Below, piece by piece: positions 16,509-26,055 of a stretch of 38,687 nucleotides of DNA. This DNA comes from Bradyrhizobium genomosp. I (2014) (GTDB lineage Bacteria > Pseudomonadota > Alphaproteobacteria > Rhizobiales > Xanthobacteraceae): positions 1 through 38,687 of the forward strand of contig NZ_AJQE01000049.1 of NCBI RefSeq assembly GCF_000261685.1, written 5' to 3'. Numbering within the stretch: position 1 is the stretch's first letter; every line of letters begins with the position of its first letter. Under the pieces are notes generated by a model, which saw only the letters and a program-made list of their open reading frames with translations, was not told where the DNA came from and did no database searches. The position numbers and the translations under genes were made by a program.

Positions 16509-17155
16509 GTTCTGAACAAGACCTCGCGTTCGAGGAGATCGACGATCGACTCGACACCTTCACCGCGCCGACAATTGGTGAACAGCACTGGGCGGTTGCC
16601 GCGGACGTCCAACGCCTCCCGACGCATCCTCGTCAAATCGGCACCGACGTGCGGCGCCAGATCGACTTTATTGATGACGAGCAGGTCAGCGCGAATGACA
16701 CCTGGACCGCGCTTACGCGGAATGTCGTCACCTCCGGCCACATCGATCACAAACATCCAAAAGTCCGTCAGGTCCCGCGAAAACGTCGATGCGAGATTGT
16801 CGCCACCGCTTTCCAGCAAAATCAGCTCGACCCCGGGGAAACGTCGCTCTAGTTCATCCGCCGCTTCAATATTGAGCGTGGGATCCTCGCGAATGACGGT
16901 ATGAGGACATGCCCCCGCCTCGACCGCCGATACGCGTGCCGGGTCGATCAATCCAGAACGCCTGATCCGATCGGCATCCTCGGCCGTTACGAGATCGTTC
17001 GTGATGACCGCGATATCGATGCCGCGGTTAATAAGTGCTGGAATCAAGCGCTCCACCAATGCAGTCTTGCCCGAACCGACCGGGCCCCCAATCCCGACCC
17101 GCGCGGCCGCGATTCGTGGCTGGGCTAATCCGTTGTTGAGCGAAAGTCGGCTCAT
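16505..17155 (-). CDS. ureG: Urease accessory GTPase UreG
   Basis: SIMIBI-class GTPase of 216 residues that powers nickel delivery to urease. The P-loop GPVGSGKT is at 24-31. [14 protein letters not shown] carries the Cys-Pro-His nickel-binding motif, [11 protein letters not shown] is the switch region and NKVDLAP the guanine-specificity motif. There is no His-rich N-terminal extension. The ATG at 17155 overlaps the ureC stop by 4 bp (ATGA); an open extension to 17428 only reads ureC out of frame. Confidence 0.95.
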   Translation of the reverse strand: MSRLSLNNGLAQPRIAAARVGIGGPVGSGKTALVERLIPALINRGIDIAVITNDLVTAEDADRIRRSGLIDPARVSAVEAGACPHTVIREDPTLNIEAADELERRFPGVELILLESGGDNLASTFSRDLTDFWMFVIDVAGGDDIPRKRGPGVIRADLLVINKVDLAPHVGADLTRMRREALDVRGNRPVLFTNCRRGEGVESIVDLLEREVLFRT

Positions 17156-18858
17156 CGAAGCATATACCGCCTGGCCAGCGGCACCTTCGTCGCCGGCGGG
17201 CACATCAGAAGCTTTCCGTCCGCACGAACCTCGAAGGTTTGCGGATCGACCTCGACATGTGGCGTCGCAGCATTGTGCAACATGTCCATCTTCCGCAACA
17301 TTCGCACATTCTTGATCTGGACCGGATCGCGTCCAAGGCCGAGCTTCCGGGTCACATCGGCCTCCATCGCAAGCTTCGACATGAAGTTGACGCCCAGTCT
17401 TTGCGGCGCGGTACCGAGTGCACCCCACATCCGCTTCTGGATCATCGGTTCTGACAGACCGAGGCTACCGTTGCCGTCCCCCATGGCAGCCCAGACGACA
17501 AAGCCGTTCTTGATCACCATATAGGGCTTGATGCCGAAGGAGGCGCGCGGCCAGAGAACCAGGTCGGCCATCTTGCCAGGCTCAATCGAGCCGACCATGT
17601 GGTCAATGCCAACCGCGATTGCCGGATTGATGGTGAGCTTGGCAATGTAGCGCTTGATCCGCTCATTGTCTGCACGCGCCGTCTTCTCCTCCGGTAGACG
17701 GCCGGTCCGATCCTTCATGACGCTGGCAAGCTGCCAGCACTTGGCAACGTTCTCGGCGAGGCGGCCCATGCCCTGCGTATCCGTGCCGAATATCGATATC
17801 GCCCCCATGTCGTGGAGAAAATCTTCAGCCGCCATCGACTGGGCACGCACTCGCGCCTCGCCGAACATTACGTCCTCTGGTGCATTGTAGTTGAGCTGAT
17901 GACAGATCATCGTCATCGGCACGCCCTCTTCCATGCCGTAAGACGTGTACGGATTGGTCGGATTGGTGGATGAAGGAATGACGTTGTCCCACGACACAAC
18001 TTTAAGCAGATCCGGCGCATGACCGCCGCCGGCGCCCTCCACGTGATACATATGGATGGTGCGGCCTTCGACAGCAGCCATCGTATCCTCGCAGAAGCCG
18101 TACTCATTGATCGAGTCGGTATGGAGGTGAACCGCGAAATCATTGCGCTCCGCCGCAATGAGGCTCTGATTGATCACCGAAGGAGCGGCGCCGAAATCCT
18201 CGTGGATCTTCACGGACATGCCACCGGCCGCGACGGCTTCCTCGACGGCTTCGGGATTGGACCCCGCACGCCCGAACAAGGCAAAATTGAGCGGCGAGAA
18301 CTCGATCGCCTGAAGAAAGCGCGCAAAGCTTGAAGCGGCGCCGCTGCCGACATCGAAGACCGGACCTGATCCGTTCCCAACCAGGGTGGTCGTCCCTCCA
18401 GAGAGCGCGTGATCGGATTGTTCAGGCGAGATCAGATGGGCGTGCGATTCAATGGCGCCGGCGGTGACGATGAAGGGACCGCCGGCGATCGGCGCCGTAG
18501 TATGTCCTACGACCATGTCGGGATGCACGTCGGGCATCACGTCGGGATTGCCAGCCTTGCCAATGCCGACGATGCGCCCGTCACGGATGCCAATGTCGGC
18601 CTTCACGATACCGGCCACGGCGTCGACGATCGTAGCGTTCTTGATGACAACGTCGAGAATCTTGTCCAACGAGGTCTTGTTGGCGTTTACACCCTCGCCA
18701 TCGCGCAAGTTCTTTCCAGCGCCAACCAGCAACTCATGTCCGTAGGTCGTATAATCGTGTTCGATCTCTGCAATCAGACTGGTGTCGGCCAATCGCACGA
18801 GGTCGCCCTTGGTCGGCCCGTAGAGTTCGCCGTAGGCGCGGCGGGACAGTATCGCCAT
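17152..18858 (-). CDS. ureC: Urease alpha subunit (divergent type)
   Basis: Catalytic subunit of 568 residues, cytosolic, hydrolysing urea to ammonia and carbamate at a di-nickel site. All ligands are present: His139 and His141, carbamylated Lys217 (VKIHEDFG), His246, His272 ([12 protein letters not shown]) and Asp360. Flap residues Cys319 and catalytic His320 are kept. The usual ID-THIHWICPQ is here [12 protein letters not shown], and the flap reads CHQLNYN where Klebsiella has CHHL. This is a divergent but apparently competent urease. It lies 5 bp after ureAB and overlaps ureG by 4 bp. Confidence 0.96.
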   Translation of the reverse strand: MAILSRRAYGELYGPTKGDLVRLADTSLIAEIEHDYTTYGHELLVGAGKNLRDGEGVNANKTSLDKILDVVIKNATIVDAVAGIVKADIGIRDGRIVGIGKAGNPDVMPDVHPDMVVGHTTAPIAGGPFIVTAGAIESHAHLISPEQSDHALSGGTTTLVGNGSGPVFDVGSGAASSFARFLQAIEFSPLNFALFGRAGSNPEAVEEAVAAGGMSVKIHEDFGAAPSVINQSLIAAERNDFAVHLHTDSINEYGFCEDTMAAVEGRTIHMYHVEGAGGGHAPDLLKVVSWDNVIPSSTNPTNPYTSYGMEEGVPMTMICHQLNYNAPEDVMFGEARVRAQSMAAEDFLHDMGAISIFGTDTQGMGRLAENVAKCWQLASVMKDRTGRLPEEKTARADNERIKRYIAKLTINPAIAVGIDHMVGSIEPGKMADLVLWPRASFGIKPYMVIKNGFVVWAAMGDGNGSLGLSEPMIQKRMWGALGTAPQRLGVNFMSKLAMEADVTRKLGLGRDPVQIKNVRMLRKMDMLHNAATPHVEVDPQTFEVRADGKLLMCPPATKVPLARRYMLR

Positions 18859-18863
18859 GGTGG

Positions 18864-19562
18864 TCAGGCTCCCAGATAGCCGCGTGCCCGGGCCTGCTTT
18901 AGAGCCTCCTGCCGTGCGAACGGCGCATCCAGCGGACCGTTAACAAGACCCGCCTGCCCATGTACGACGCGATCGCCTGAAATCGGAACAAGCTGCACGG
19001 ACTTGGTGACCCCGGGTTCGAAGCGAATCCCGGCGCCCGCGGGCCGATCGACCTTCATGCCCCAGGCCGCCGCGCGATCGAAGCGCAACGCGCGATTGAC
19101 TTCGAAGAAGTGAGTGTGGCTGCGAACCTGAACGTCGCGGTCGCCGGTGTTCGTCACATCGATGATGATTTTGGGCAGGTCCGCAAAGCTCTCAATGTCT
19201 CCACTGCCCGCGATGATCTCACCTGGTACGACATGGCCCTCGACCGAAGCGTTGCCGGGACCGACCGGCTCGAACAGCGCCATCACCTTGGTTCCTTCGG
19301 CAAACATGCACTCGATATAGAGCATCGGAATCATCTGCCCGACGCCGGGCTCGACGTCGTCCGACGTCAGCAAACGCCCGGCCATATCGCGGATCTCGGC
19401 ATAAGGCAGGTTGCGGCGCGCCGCGGTCATCACCTCGTCCGTGATGTAGGCGACCGCCTCCGGGTGGCTCAGCCGAATTCCGAGCGACCGATTGCGGCGT
19501 GCCATTTGCGCGGCATTGAAGATCACGAGGCGATCCATTTCGGTCGGCGACAGATTCATCAT
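18864..19562 (-). CDS. ureAB: Fused urease gamma-beta subunit (UreAB)
   Basis: Structural subunit of 232 residues joining the gamma chain (about 1-100, LSPTEMDRLVIF..., RLLTSDDVEPGVGQMIP) to the beta chain (from about 111, VVPGEIIAGSGDIES, then RSHTHFFEVNRALRFDR and PAGAGIRFEPG). The gamma-beta fusion resembles Helicobacter UreA; in most proteobacteria the two are separate genes. Start at 19562 (MMN) or 19559; GAGAGAGGG lies upstream. The order is ureF, 16-bp gap, ureAB, 5-bp gap, ureC. Confidence 0.95.
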   Translation of the reverse strand: MMNLSPTEMDRLVIFNAAQMARRNRSLGIRLSHPEAVAYITDEVMTAARRNLPYAEIRDMAGRLLTSDDVEPGVGQMIPMLYIECMFAEGTKVMALFEPVGPGNASVEGHVVPGEIIAGSGDIESFADLPKIIIDVTNTGDRDVQVRSHTHFFEVNRALRFDRAAAWGMKVDRPAGAGIRFEPGVTKSVQLVPISGDRVVHGQAGLVNGPLDAPFARQEALKQARARGYLGA

Positions 19563-19578
19563 GGGAAATCACCCTCTC

Positions 19579-20244
19579 TCATGTCGTGAACATGCGGACA
19601 TGACGCAGCGGTCCGCGCGAGACTGCGATGTCGATGAACGGCGTAAAGCTCGCGGGCAGCGCATCGGCCGGCGGCGCTTCCGCAAGCAATTCCGCAAGCA
19701 ACGCGCGCGCGATCTCCTGGCTGCGCTGCGCCTCGATATGGCCGATGATGCCAAGCCGCACCGCGGCGCTGACGAGGCCAGTCACGAGCGTCCAGCCCGA
19801 GACAAGTTCGGCGGCGTCCTGGCTGAGTCCCGCATCCCGCCCCACGACGGCCTGCACGACCGCCAGATGGCCGAGCCTGCCGTCCGACGACACCAGGCCA
19901 CGGTAGGCCACCGATAGGGGTCCATCGAGCTTGACCCATACCCCGAGCAGCGCCCTGCCCGCCCGCCGTGATCCTTCTCTCATCTCGGCCGAAGGTGTTG
20001 CAGCCTCGGCCAGGCGATCCACGCAAGCGACGGCGGCACAATCCTCTGCCCGAAAGGCTTGGCGCAGCAGAATGCGGTCCATGCTTGCCCAGCGGCGCTC
20101 CAGCTGATCCGCGATGATCCGGTCGAGTTCGCCGCGATCGGCAAGCATGCCGTCCGCAGCGAGTCCCTCCAGCCCCCAGGAGAATGCAAAGCCGCCGGCC
20201 GGGTAGGCACTGTCCCCGAGCTGCAGCAAAGCCAGTGTCTGCAA
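19579..20244 (-). CDS. ureF: Urease accessory protein UreF
   Basis: All-helical accessory protein of about 221 residues acting as the GTPase-activating partner of UreG in the UreD-UreF-UreG complex. Homology starts at LALLQLGDSAYPAGGFAFSW and GLEGL, the conserved DS..P.GGF..S.GLE block. The start is uncertain. The TTG at 20244, 4 bases after the ureE stop, fits the homology and tight operon spacing. An ATG at 20349 would add about 35 residues that merely overlap ureE. Confidence 0.88.
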   Translation of the reverse strand: MQTLALLQLGDSAYPAGGFAFSWGLEGLAADGMLADRGELDRIIADQLERRWASMDRILLRQAFRAEDCAAVACVDRLAEAATPSAEMREGSRRAGRALLGVWVKLDGPLSVAYRGLVSSDGRLGHLAVVQAVVGRDAGLSQDAAELVSGWTLVTGLVSAAVRLGIIGHIEAQRSQEIARALLAELLAEAPPADALPASFTPFIDIAVSRGPLRHVRMFTT

Positions 20245-20248
20245 TCTG

Positions 20249-20701
20249 TCAAACAGCGTCGCTCTCCACCACTTCGCCGGCTTCGAGCAGCGGCTTGATG
20301 CGCGCGCGGTAGGTGTCGAGCGGCCCGTCCAGCAGGACAACAAGAACATTGTCCTCGAAGCGAACCCGCCAATGTAGATTGCCGGCATTCCAGCCGAGCT
20401 TGAGTGCCGCTGCCTGATCGACCGGCTTCAATCGCCAACATTCCTGCTCGCCGAAGCGGGCAATGATGGCGCGATCGTGCGCGAGAAACAGCAGTGCGCC
20501 GTCGACCAGGTCCTCGTCCCGGTCCAAGCTGACCGCACAGTCGGTTCCGCGATCGGTCGTCAGGCGAAAGCGCTTTCGTCCGACATCGGACGGCGGCACG
20601 AACAGCAGCTCGATCCCGCCATGATGCTCGACATGGTGGAGACGCCCCGCATAGGCTGCGTCGTCGGATCGTCCAATGATGCCATGAAGCCGTAACGTCA
20701 C
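20249..20701 (-). CDS. ureE: Urease accessory nickel chaperone UreE
   Basis: Metallochaperone of 150 residues. The C-terminal domain is recognisable by KLGWNAGNLHWRVRFEDN, with His110 at the position of the conserved interface His that binds nickel in UreE dimers, followed by LLDGPLDTYRARIKPL. It has no His-rich tail, so it should bind few nickel ions per dimer. First of the ure genes in transcription order; the ABM-type gene ends 32 bp upstream. Confidence 0.9.
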   Translation of the reverse strand: MTLRLHGIIGRSDDAAYAGRLHHVEHHGGIELLFVPPSDVGRKRFRLTTDRGTDCAVSLDRDEDLVDGALLFLAHDRAIIARFGEQECWRLKPVDQAAALKLGWNAGNLHWRVRFEDNVLVVLLDGPLDTYRARIKPLLEAGEVVESDAV

Positions 20702-20733
20702 GATTTTCTCCCGCGGCAGGCCGGAATGCCGGC

Positions 20734-21036
20734 TTACCGGATTGTCGCCGACACCTCCGTAGAGGTCACCAATGTGACCTCTCCATCCAGAATGGGCCCG
20801 GCGATCCCGAAGAAGGTGGCGACGACCGCCGAACCATTGTGACGATCCATCGCCGCCTTGTCGGAAAATCGCTCATACGTTGTGAACACGCAGGGATCAT
20901 TCTCGCTTTGCGAGATGAAGAAACCGATCGTCTCCGGCTCGTTCGCCGCGACATTCGCGGCGACGGTTAGGAGTGCGTCGCGCATCGTGACCTCGTGTCC
21001 CGACTTTGCCTTGATGACGGCGGTGATGGTGATCAT
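20734..21036 (-). CDS. Small ABM-fold (antibiotic-biosynthesis-monooxygenase-like) protein
   Basis: Protein of 100 residues with the dimeric ferredoxin-like ABM fold: [15 protein letters not shown], then ETIGFFISQSENDPCVFTTYERF, the conserved E..(Y)...Y/F pattern. The ATG at 21036 shares one base with the amidase stop (TGATG), so it is translationally coupled to the amidase. GGAAGAAG precedes it. Members act as cofactor-free monooxygenases or as small degradative or sensing proteins; the role here between an amidase and the urease genes is unknown. Confidence 0.85.
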   Translation of the reverse strand: MITITAVIKAKSGHEVTMRDALLTVAANVAANEPETIGFFISQSENDPCVFTTYERFSDKAAMDRHNGSAVVATFFGIAGPILDGEVTLVTSTEVSATIR

Positions 21037-22550
21037 CAGAACTTCTTCCAATCGCCATCGGCTTCGAAGGCGCTGGCCGCCTGATAGATGGTCGCCTCAT
21101 CGTAGTCCTTGCCGATCAGCATCAGCCCGACCGGAAGGCCGTCCGAAAGGCCGCAGGGTATGGTCATTGCGGGATGGCCGGTAACGTCGAACGGACTGGT
21201 CGTGGCCGTCATCTCGAAGGCGCGCTGGACGATCTCGGAGAGCGGCGCGTCCTTGGCCGGGATCGGCGTGGCGACACAGGGCAAGGTCGGCATCAGCAGA
21301 AGATCGCAGGAGCCGAATACCGCATCATAAGCGGCCTTAGCAGCGATCGCGATGTTGCGCGATTTGGCGTAGTAGCGACCGCGATAGTGGCTGACGCCCC
21401 ACTGCCCGACCAGCATGGTGAGCTTGAGCGTCTCCGACAGGTCGTCGGCACGCGTGCGCCAACCGGAATGGGCGTCGACCAAGCCAACGTCATAAAGTCC
21501 CTTCCAGTTGAACCCCATGCCATTGCCGATCATCATCTGGACCAGGAAACCTTCCAGCGTGATCGGGTTCCATGCCGCGAGTGCATGAAGGTGTTCGGGG
21601 ATCGACACCTCCGATACGCTGGCACCGAGCTTTGCGAACCGCTCCGCACCAGCCTTCACCTTGGAAGCCACGCCCTCCTGCATGTTCGCAACGGCAAATC
21701 CTTCCTTGAGGATGCCGATCTTCATGCCTTTCACGCCCTTGCGAAGCATCTCCGTGTAGCTCGTCACTTTCGGCGCATATTGGCGGGGATCGAGCCCGTC
21801 GGCGCCGGCCAGCACCTCCAGCAACAACGCATTGTCGGCGACGTTGGCCGTCATCGGACCGGTGTGGTCGATCGTCGACTCGATCGGCATCACGCCCGTG
21901 TACGGGACCAGCCCGTGCGTCGCCTTCATGCCGTAGATGCCGCAATAGGATGCCGGGATACGGATCGAGCCGCCCTGATCGCCGCCGATCGACATGTCGA
22001 CCTCGCCGGCTGCGACCAGCGCAGCACTTCCCGACGAGGAGCCGCCCGCCGAATACCCCATCTTGAGCGGGTTATGAACCGGAGCGGGATGGGAGGTGTG
22101 ACTGCCGCCCGACAGGCAAAAATGCTCGCACACGGCCTTTCCGACGATGGTGCCGCCGGCATCGAGAATGCGGGTCACGATCGTCGCGTCGGCGGCGGGA
22201 ATGAAGCCTTCGAGCGTGGTCGAGCCGTTCATCATGGGGACGCCGGCCAGGGCGACGTTGTCCTTCAGCACGATGGTACGACCCGCGAGCTTGCCGGTGG
22301 CCGCACCCTTGACCTCGGTCTTGATCGCCCACGCACCGTACTTGTTGTCTTTCGGCATCGGCTTGGAGCCCGGCATGCGCGGATATTTGACCGGCGGCAG
22401 CGGGTTCGGCAGCTCGTCGATGACGTCGTACGCGTCGAACATCCCACCCATGAGCGCAAGATAGCTTCCGGCCTCTTCGACCGTCATGTTCATGTGCAGG
22501 CTCGCGGCGAGCTCGGCGACATCTTCGGCAGTCGGGCGTTTGATAGACAT
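21036..22550 (-). CDS. Amidase-signature amidase, Rhodococcus nitrile-pathway type
   Basis: Hydrolase of 504 residues close in length and layout to the enantioselective amidases of Rhodococcus that follow nitrile hydratase. The triad is Lys96 ([19 protein letters not shown]), Ser171 ([12 protein letters not shown]) and Ser195 ([13 protein letters not shown]), the same numbers as in those enzymes as I recall them. An N-terminal helical extension (about 1-80) distinguishes it from the other amidases here. The start at 22550 has AAGGA upstream; an extension to 22604 is unsupported. No nitrile hydratase gene is in the window. Context with a urea/amide importer suggests an imported amide as substrate. 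Confidence 0.9.
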   Translation of the reverse strand: MSIKRPTAEDVAELAASLHMNMTVEEAGSYLALMGGMFDAYDVIDELPNPLPPVKYPRMPGSKPMPKDNKYGAWAIKTEVKGAATGKLAGRTIVLKDNVALAGVPMMNGSTTLEGFIPAADATIVTRILDAGGTIVGKAVCEHFCLSGGSHTSHPAPVHNPLKMGYSAGGSSSGSAALVAAGEVDMSIGGDQGGSIRIPASYCGIYGMKATHGLVPYTGVMPIESTIDHTGPMTANVADNALLLEVLAGADGLDPRQYAPKVTSYTEMLRKGVKGMKIGILKEGFAVANMQEGVASKVKAGAERFAKLGASVSEVSIPEHLHALAAWNPITLEGFLVQMMIGNGMGFNWKGLYDVGLVDAHSGWRTRADDLSETLKLTMLVGQWGVSHYRGRYYAKSRNIAIAAKAAYDAVFGSCDLLLMPTLPCVATPIPAKDAPLSEIVQRAFEMTATTSPFDVTGHPAMTIPCGLSDGLPVGLMLIGKDYDEATIYQAASAFEADGDWKKF

Positions 22551-22607
22551 AGGACATCCTTTCTTGTGAGGACAAGCTGGCAGTAACGAAGTCAGCAATT
22601 GCAATGG

Positions 22608-22625
22608 CCGGCGCTGCCGCGCCGG
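22608..22625 (-). promoter_or_regulatory. Intercistronic hairpin between livF and the amidase
   Basis: Perfect 7-bp inverted repeat CCGGCGC-TGCC-GCGCCGG in the 84-bp gap after the urea-operon livF. No T-run follows on the minus strand, so partial termination or message processing is more likely than full termination. It may separate importer and enzyme expression. Confidence 0.5.
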
Positions 22626-22634
22626 AATTCGAAC

Positions 22635-23336
22635 CTAGGTAGGGTGCATGGCGCCGTCCCGAACCAATAGGCTTTCCCGGTCGAGCTCACCGGTGATGCG
22701 CCCCTTCTGGATATTGAGGATTCGGTCCGACAGGGATGTGATGAATTCGAGGTTCTGCTCGACGACGATCAGCGACATCTTCCACCGCTGCTTCAGCGCG
22801 AGCAGCGTCTCGACGATCTCTTCGATGATCGATGGCTGAATACCCTCGGTCGGCTCGTCCAGCAGGATCAGCCGGGGTTTCGTGCAGAGACAGCGCGCCA
22901 AGGCCAGCAATTGCTGCTCGCCGCCCGACAGGGCTCCACCACGCCGGTCGAGCAGCCGCACCAGGCGCGGAAAGTCCTGCAGCACCGCGTCGATGACCGA
23001 ACGGTCCTCCTTCGGAGCCGCTGCGAGGCCCATTCGCAGGTTCTCAAGGACGCTCAGGTCGGGAAATATCTCTCGTCCTTGCGGCACGAGCCCGATCCCA
23101 AGCCTGGACCGCTCATATGGCTTGAGATGCGTGATCGTCTTGCCGGCGAACGTGACGGCGCCACCCGTCGTCGGCAGATGCCCCATCAGCGCTCGCAGCG
23201 TCGTGGTCTTGCCCATGCCATTGTGGCCGAGAATGCCGAGATACTCGCCATCCTGAACCACCATGTCGAGACCGAACAGAATCGGGATGCGGCCGTAGCC
23301 GGATCGCAAATCGCGGACCTCGAGAAGCGCGCTCAT
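22635..23336 (-). CDS. livF: HAAT importer ATPase, LivF/UrtE type, urea operon
   Basis: ATPase subunit of 233 residues. Walker A GHNGMGKT is at 37-44 (Met in place of the usual Ala or Val), VPQGREIFPDL follows, the signature LSGGE is at 136-140 and Walker B LILLDEP at about 157-162, followed by TEGIQPSI as in UrtE. It overlaps livG by 4 bp. Together with the next four genes to the right it makes a complete importer, probably for urea or amides given the urease genes downstream. Confidence 0.92.
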   Translation of the reverse strand: MSALLEVRDLRSGYGRIPILFGLDMVVQDGEYLGILGHNGMGKTTTLRALMGHLPTTGGAVTFAGKTITHLKPYERSRLGIGLVPQGREIFPDLSVLENLRMGLAAAPKEDRSVIDAVLQDFPRLVRLLDRRGGALSGGEQQLLALARCLCTKPRLILLDEPTEGIQPSIIEEIVETLLALKQRWKMSLIVVEQNLEFITSLSDRILNIQKGRITGELDRESLLVRDGAMHPT

Positions 23337-24067
23337 GCCGCCACCTTCTTGCCGAGATAGACGTCGCGCACGCGCTGATCGGCCAGGACCTTGTCCACGG
23401 TGTCTTCGACCAGCACCCGGCCCTGGTGAAAGACCGTCACCCTCTTTGCGATCTGCTTGATGAACTCCATGTCGTGCTCGACGACGATGATGGCCCGGGT
23501 CTGGTTGATCTCGCGGATGATGGCGGCAGTGTGCAGGGTCTCTTCGTCGGTCATCCCGGCGGCCGGCTCGTCGAGCAAGATCAACTCCGGCTCCGCCGCG
23601 AGCACCATACCGATCTCAACCCATTGTCGTTGGCCGTGTGACAGCGTCGCCACGATGCGGTCGGCATGATCCGTCAACCGGATCATCTCCAGCACGGCAT
23701 CGACCGCCGGCCCCTGGGCACGCGGCGTGGCGTTGCGGCGAACGGCGAGCCAGACGTTCTCTCGCACCGAAAGACCGTTGAAGACATTCGGCACCTGGGT
23801 CTTGATGCCGATCCCCATCCGGGCAATTTCGTGCGAAAGCTTGCCCGCAATCGGCTGTCCGCGAAACGCAATTGCGCCCGAAGTCGGAACCAGCTGGCCG
23901 GTCAGAGTCTTGAAGAACGTGCTCTTGCCAGCCCCATTCGGTCCGATCAGGCAGCGCAGCTCCATCTCTTCCAAGGTGAAAGTGATGTCGTCATTGGCGA
24001 CCACGCCGCCAAAACGCATCGTGAGGTGCTCGGCCTTGAGCAGGGGTACGAGGTCTGCCATGGTCAT
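23333..24067 (-). CDS. livG: HAAT importer ATPase, LivG/UrtD type, urea operon
   Basis: ATPase subunit of 244 residues. Walker A GPNGAGKST is at 42-50, the signature LSHGQ at 142-146, Walker B LILLDEP at 162-168 and the H-loop His at 198. HEIARMGIGIKTQVPNVF resembles the UrtD form of this region (HEIAR.GIGRKFQ.P.VF). The ATG at 24067 overlaps the LivM stop by 4 bp; another ATG at 24061 is possible. Confidence 0.92.
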   Translation of the reverse strand: MTMADLVPLLKAEHLTMRFGGVVANDDITFTLEEMELRCLIGPNGAGKSTFFKTLTGQLVPTSGAIAFRGQPIAGKLSHEIARMGIGIKTQVPNVFNGLSVRENVWLAVRRNATPRAQGPAVDAVLEMIRLTDHADRIVATLSHGQRQWVEIGMVLAAEPELILLDEPAAGMTDEETLHTAAIIREINQTRAIIVVEHDMEFIKQIAKRVTVFHQGRVLVEDTVDKVLADQRVRDVYLGKKVAA

Positions 24068-25128
24068 TCGGCTCCGGCCATGTGGGAGGCGGCTACCGGC
24101 GGCGGCACACGATCATCTGCGTGTTGCGCCTTCGGTTTCGGCGCGGGCACGAGCCGCATCAGCAGATCGCGCGCCGTCGGCACCAGTCCCTTGGGCAGCA
24201 GCAGCACGAATACGACCAGAACGGCGCCGAGCACGAGGTTGGAATTCAAGGCCTGCTGAGAGCCGATATAGGCGACAATGTATTCGATCAGCACGCAGCC
24301 AACGATAGGTCCGAGCAAGGTGCCGAGCCCGCCCACAGTAATCCAGATGATGATCTCCGCCGACAGCGACAGGCTGAAGATAGTCGGCCCAACGAACGCG
24401 CCCCAATTGACGTAGAGTGCACCGGCGAGCCCGGCGATCGCTCCGCTCAGGATAAAGGTTAGCAGCTTGACCTTGCGCGGGTCGTAGCCGAGCAGCGAGG
24501 CACGAACCTCGTTTTCGCGTACGGCCACGATGACGCGTCCAGCCGGAAGGGAGAGCAGCAAACGCAGAAGCAGGAATATCCCGAGCAGCGCTCCGCCCGT
24601 TACCCACCATGATTGCTCGGGTGACAGGATTTGGTCCGGATAGAAAGGAACGTTGAAGGTGGGGACTGCCGGCATGCCGTTGAAGCCGCCGAGCAACGCC
24701 TTGCCGATCCTGTACTCATCGCCCGAGGTCGAGTTGACGCAGTTGAACAGGATCAGTGTCACGGTGAGCGTGATCACGCCGAGGTAGACGTCGGAGATGC
24801 GACCGAAGAAGATGAAGTAGCCGAGGATCGCGGCGAACAACGAGGGAATGATAATGGCAAGCAGGATCGACGGCGTTGAATCCTGGAAATTGACCGCGGC
24901 GATCGCATAGGCATAGCCGCCGAGGCCGAAGAAGGCCGTCTGTCCGAACGACAGGATACCGCCAAAGCCCCAGATGAAGGCGAGGCTGAGCGCCAGCACA
25001 GCCATTGCCGCGAACAGCGTCAACTGCATCAGCGCAAAGAGCTCGATCACGCTGGGAATGAGCGCGATCGCGATGATCGCGACAATGACGGCAACCGCCT
25101 GAGCCACAAGGCGAAAGCGGGCGGGCAT
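24064..25128 (-). CDS. livM: LivM/UrtC-type permease, urea operon
   Basis: Permease of 354 residues with about nine hydrophobic segments. It shows ILSFGQTAFFGLGGYAYA in the first third and RENEVRASLLGYDPRKVK followed by GLAGALYVNWGAF later on. A cytoplasmic, Pro/Ala-rich tail of roughly 35 residues ends the protein. The ATG at 25128 shares one base with the livH stop (TAATG). The frame remains open to 25932, but the extra part is livH read out of frame. Confidence 0.92.
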   Translation of the reverse strand: MPARFRLVAQAVAVIVAIIAIALIPSVIELFALMQLTLFAAMAVLALSLAFIWGFGGILSFGQTAFFGLGGYAYAIAAVNFQDSTPSILLAIIIPSLFAAILGYFIFFGRISDVYLGVITLTVTLILFNCVNSTSGDEYRIGKALLGGFNGMPAVPTFNVPFYPDQILSPEQSWWVTGGALLGIFLLLRLLLSLPAGRVIVAVRENEVRASLLGYDPRKVKLLTFILSGAIAGLAGALYVNWGAFVGPTIFSLSLSAEIIIWITVGGLGTLLGPIVGCVLIEYIVAYIGSQQALNSNLVLGAVLVVFVLLLPKGLVPTARDLLMRLVPAPKPKAQHADDRVPPPVAASHMAGAE

Positions 25129-25994
25129 TACAAATTCCCCTTGAAGAAGCGGCCGGAAATCCCCTGCGGAAGCAGGCGGATCAGCACGATCGCCGCCGTA
25201 AACACCAGGACTTCGCCGTAGACCGGCGTGGTGAAGAAGGCCCCGACCTGATTGACGGCACCGAACAGGCTCGCCGCCGACATCGTCCCCGACAGAATGG
25301 CGGCGCCTCCCCCGACAACGGTCATGAAGGCCTTCGCGACGTAGGCGCCACCCATGCCGGGCGTGATGCCCGAAACCGGAGCCAGCAGACCTCCGGCGAG
25401 ACCTGTGATGGCCGCCCCGACCGCGAACGTGCTCATGTAGACCCGCGCCGGATTGACGCCCAGCGTGGCCGCCATCGCGGGGTTCTGCATCGTGGCGCGG
25501 GCGATCAGGCCGAAGCGAGTATAGCTCATCACGCCGTAGACGACGGCCATCATCACGATCGCCATCCCGGCCAGGAACAGCGTGTAATAGCTCGACTGAT
25601 ACGACCCGATCGAGAAGCCGCCGAGCGGGGTCGGCACGCCTTGCTGAGTGTTGCCGTAGATTGTAGTGACGATTCCGATGATTAGAAGGCTGAGCCCCCA
25701 GGTCGCGAGCATCGAATCGACGAGACGACCGTAGAGAAAGCGAATAAGACAGCGCTCGATGACGAGGCCGACGAGACCGACGAAGAGCGGCGCAACGACC
25801 AGCATTGCAATCCATATGTTGACGCCGGCATTGGCCGATATGACAGTCGCATACGCACCAAGCATGATGAACTCGCCATGGGCGAGGTTGATGATCTTCA
25901 TCATGCCGAAGATGATCGCCAGTCCGAGGCACAGCAGGAACAGCGACGATATTCCATTCAGGACGTCGAGCGCGACGATGAGATAGATCGCCAT
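25128..25994 (-). CDS. livH: LivH/UrtB-type permease, urea operon
   Basis: Permease of 288 residues. It carries KIINLAHGEFIMLGAYATV near residue 35 and RFGLIARATMQNPAMAA in the cytoplasmic loop, very like the amide-operon LivH at 7883. The start at 25994 matches the family; the open extension upstream overlaps the hairpin and has no homology. It lies 61 bp after the binding-protein stop. Confidence 0.92.
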   Translation of the reverse strand: MAIYLIVALDVLNGISSLFLLCLGLAIIFGMMKIINLAHGEFIMLGAYATVISANAGVNIWIAMLVVAPLFVGLVGLVIERCLIRFLYGRLVDSMLATWGLSLLIIGIVTTIYGNTQQGVPTPLGGFSIGSYQSSYYTLFLAGMAIVMMAVVYGVMSYTRFGLIARATMQNPAMAATLGVNPARVYMSTFAVGAAITGLAGGLLAPVSGITPGMGGAYVAKAFMTVVGGGAAILSGTMSAASLFGAVNQVGAFFTTPVYGEVLVFTAAIVLIRLLPQGISGRFFKGNL

Positions 25995-26023
25995 TCTTGG
26001 ATTCTTTCGGTCCCTCAATGCTA

Positions 26024-26049
26024 CGGGCCTCGCCGCTGGGCGAGGCCCG
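26024..26049 (-). promoter_or_regulatory. Strong intercistronic hairpin after the urea-operon binding-protein gene
   Basis: Perfect 11-bp inverted repeat CGGGCCTCGCC-GCTG-GGCGAGGCCCG in the 61-bp gap between the binding-protein stop and livH. There is no T-tract. It has the same position and arm length as the hairpin at 8769-8794 but a different sequence, which argues for a selected structural role. Confidence 0.7.
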
Positions 26050-26055
26050 GCCGTG

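Noticed and set aside
25129..25932. Minus-strand extension of LivM to a 622-residue protein
   Set aside because: The extension reads livH out of frame; the permease starts at 25128 in a TAATG junction.
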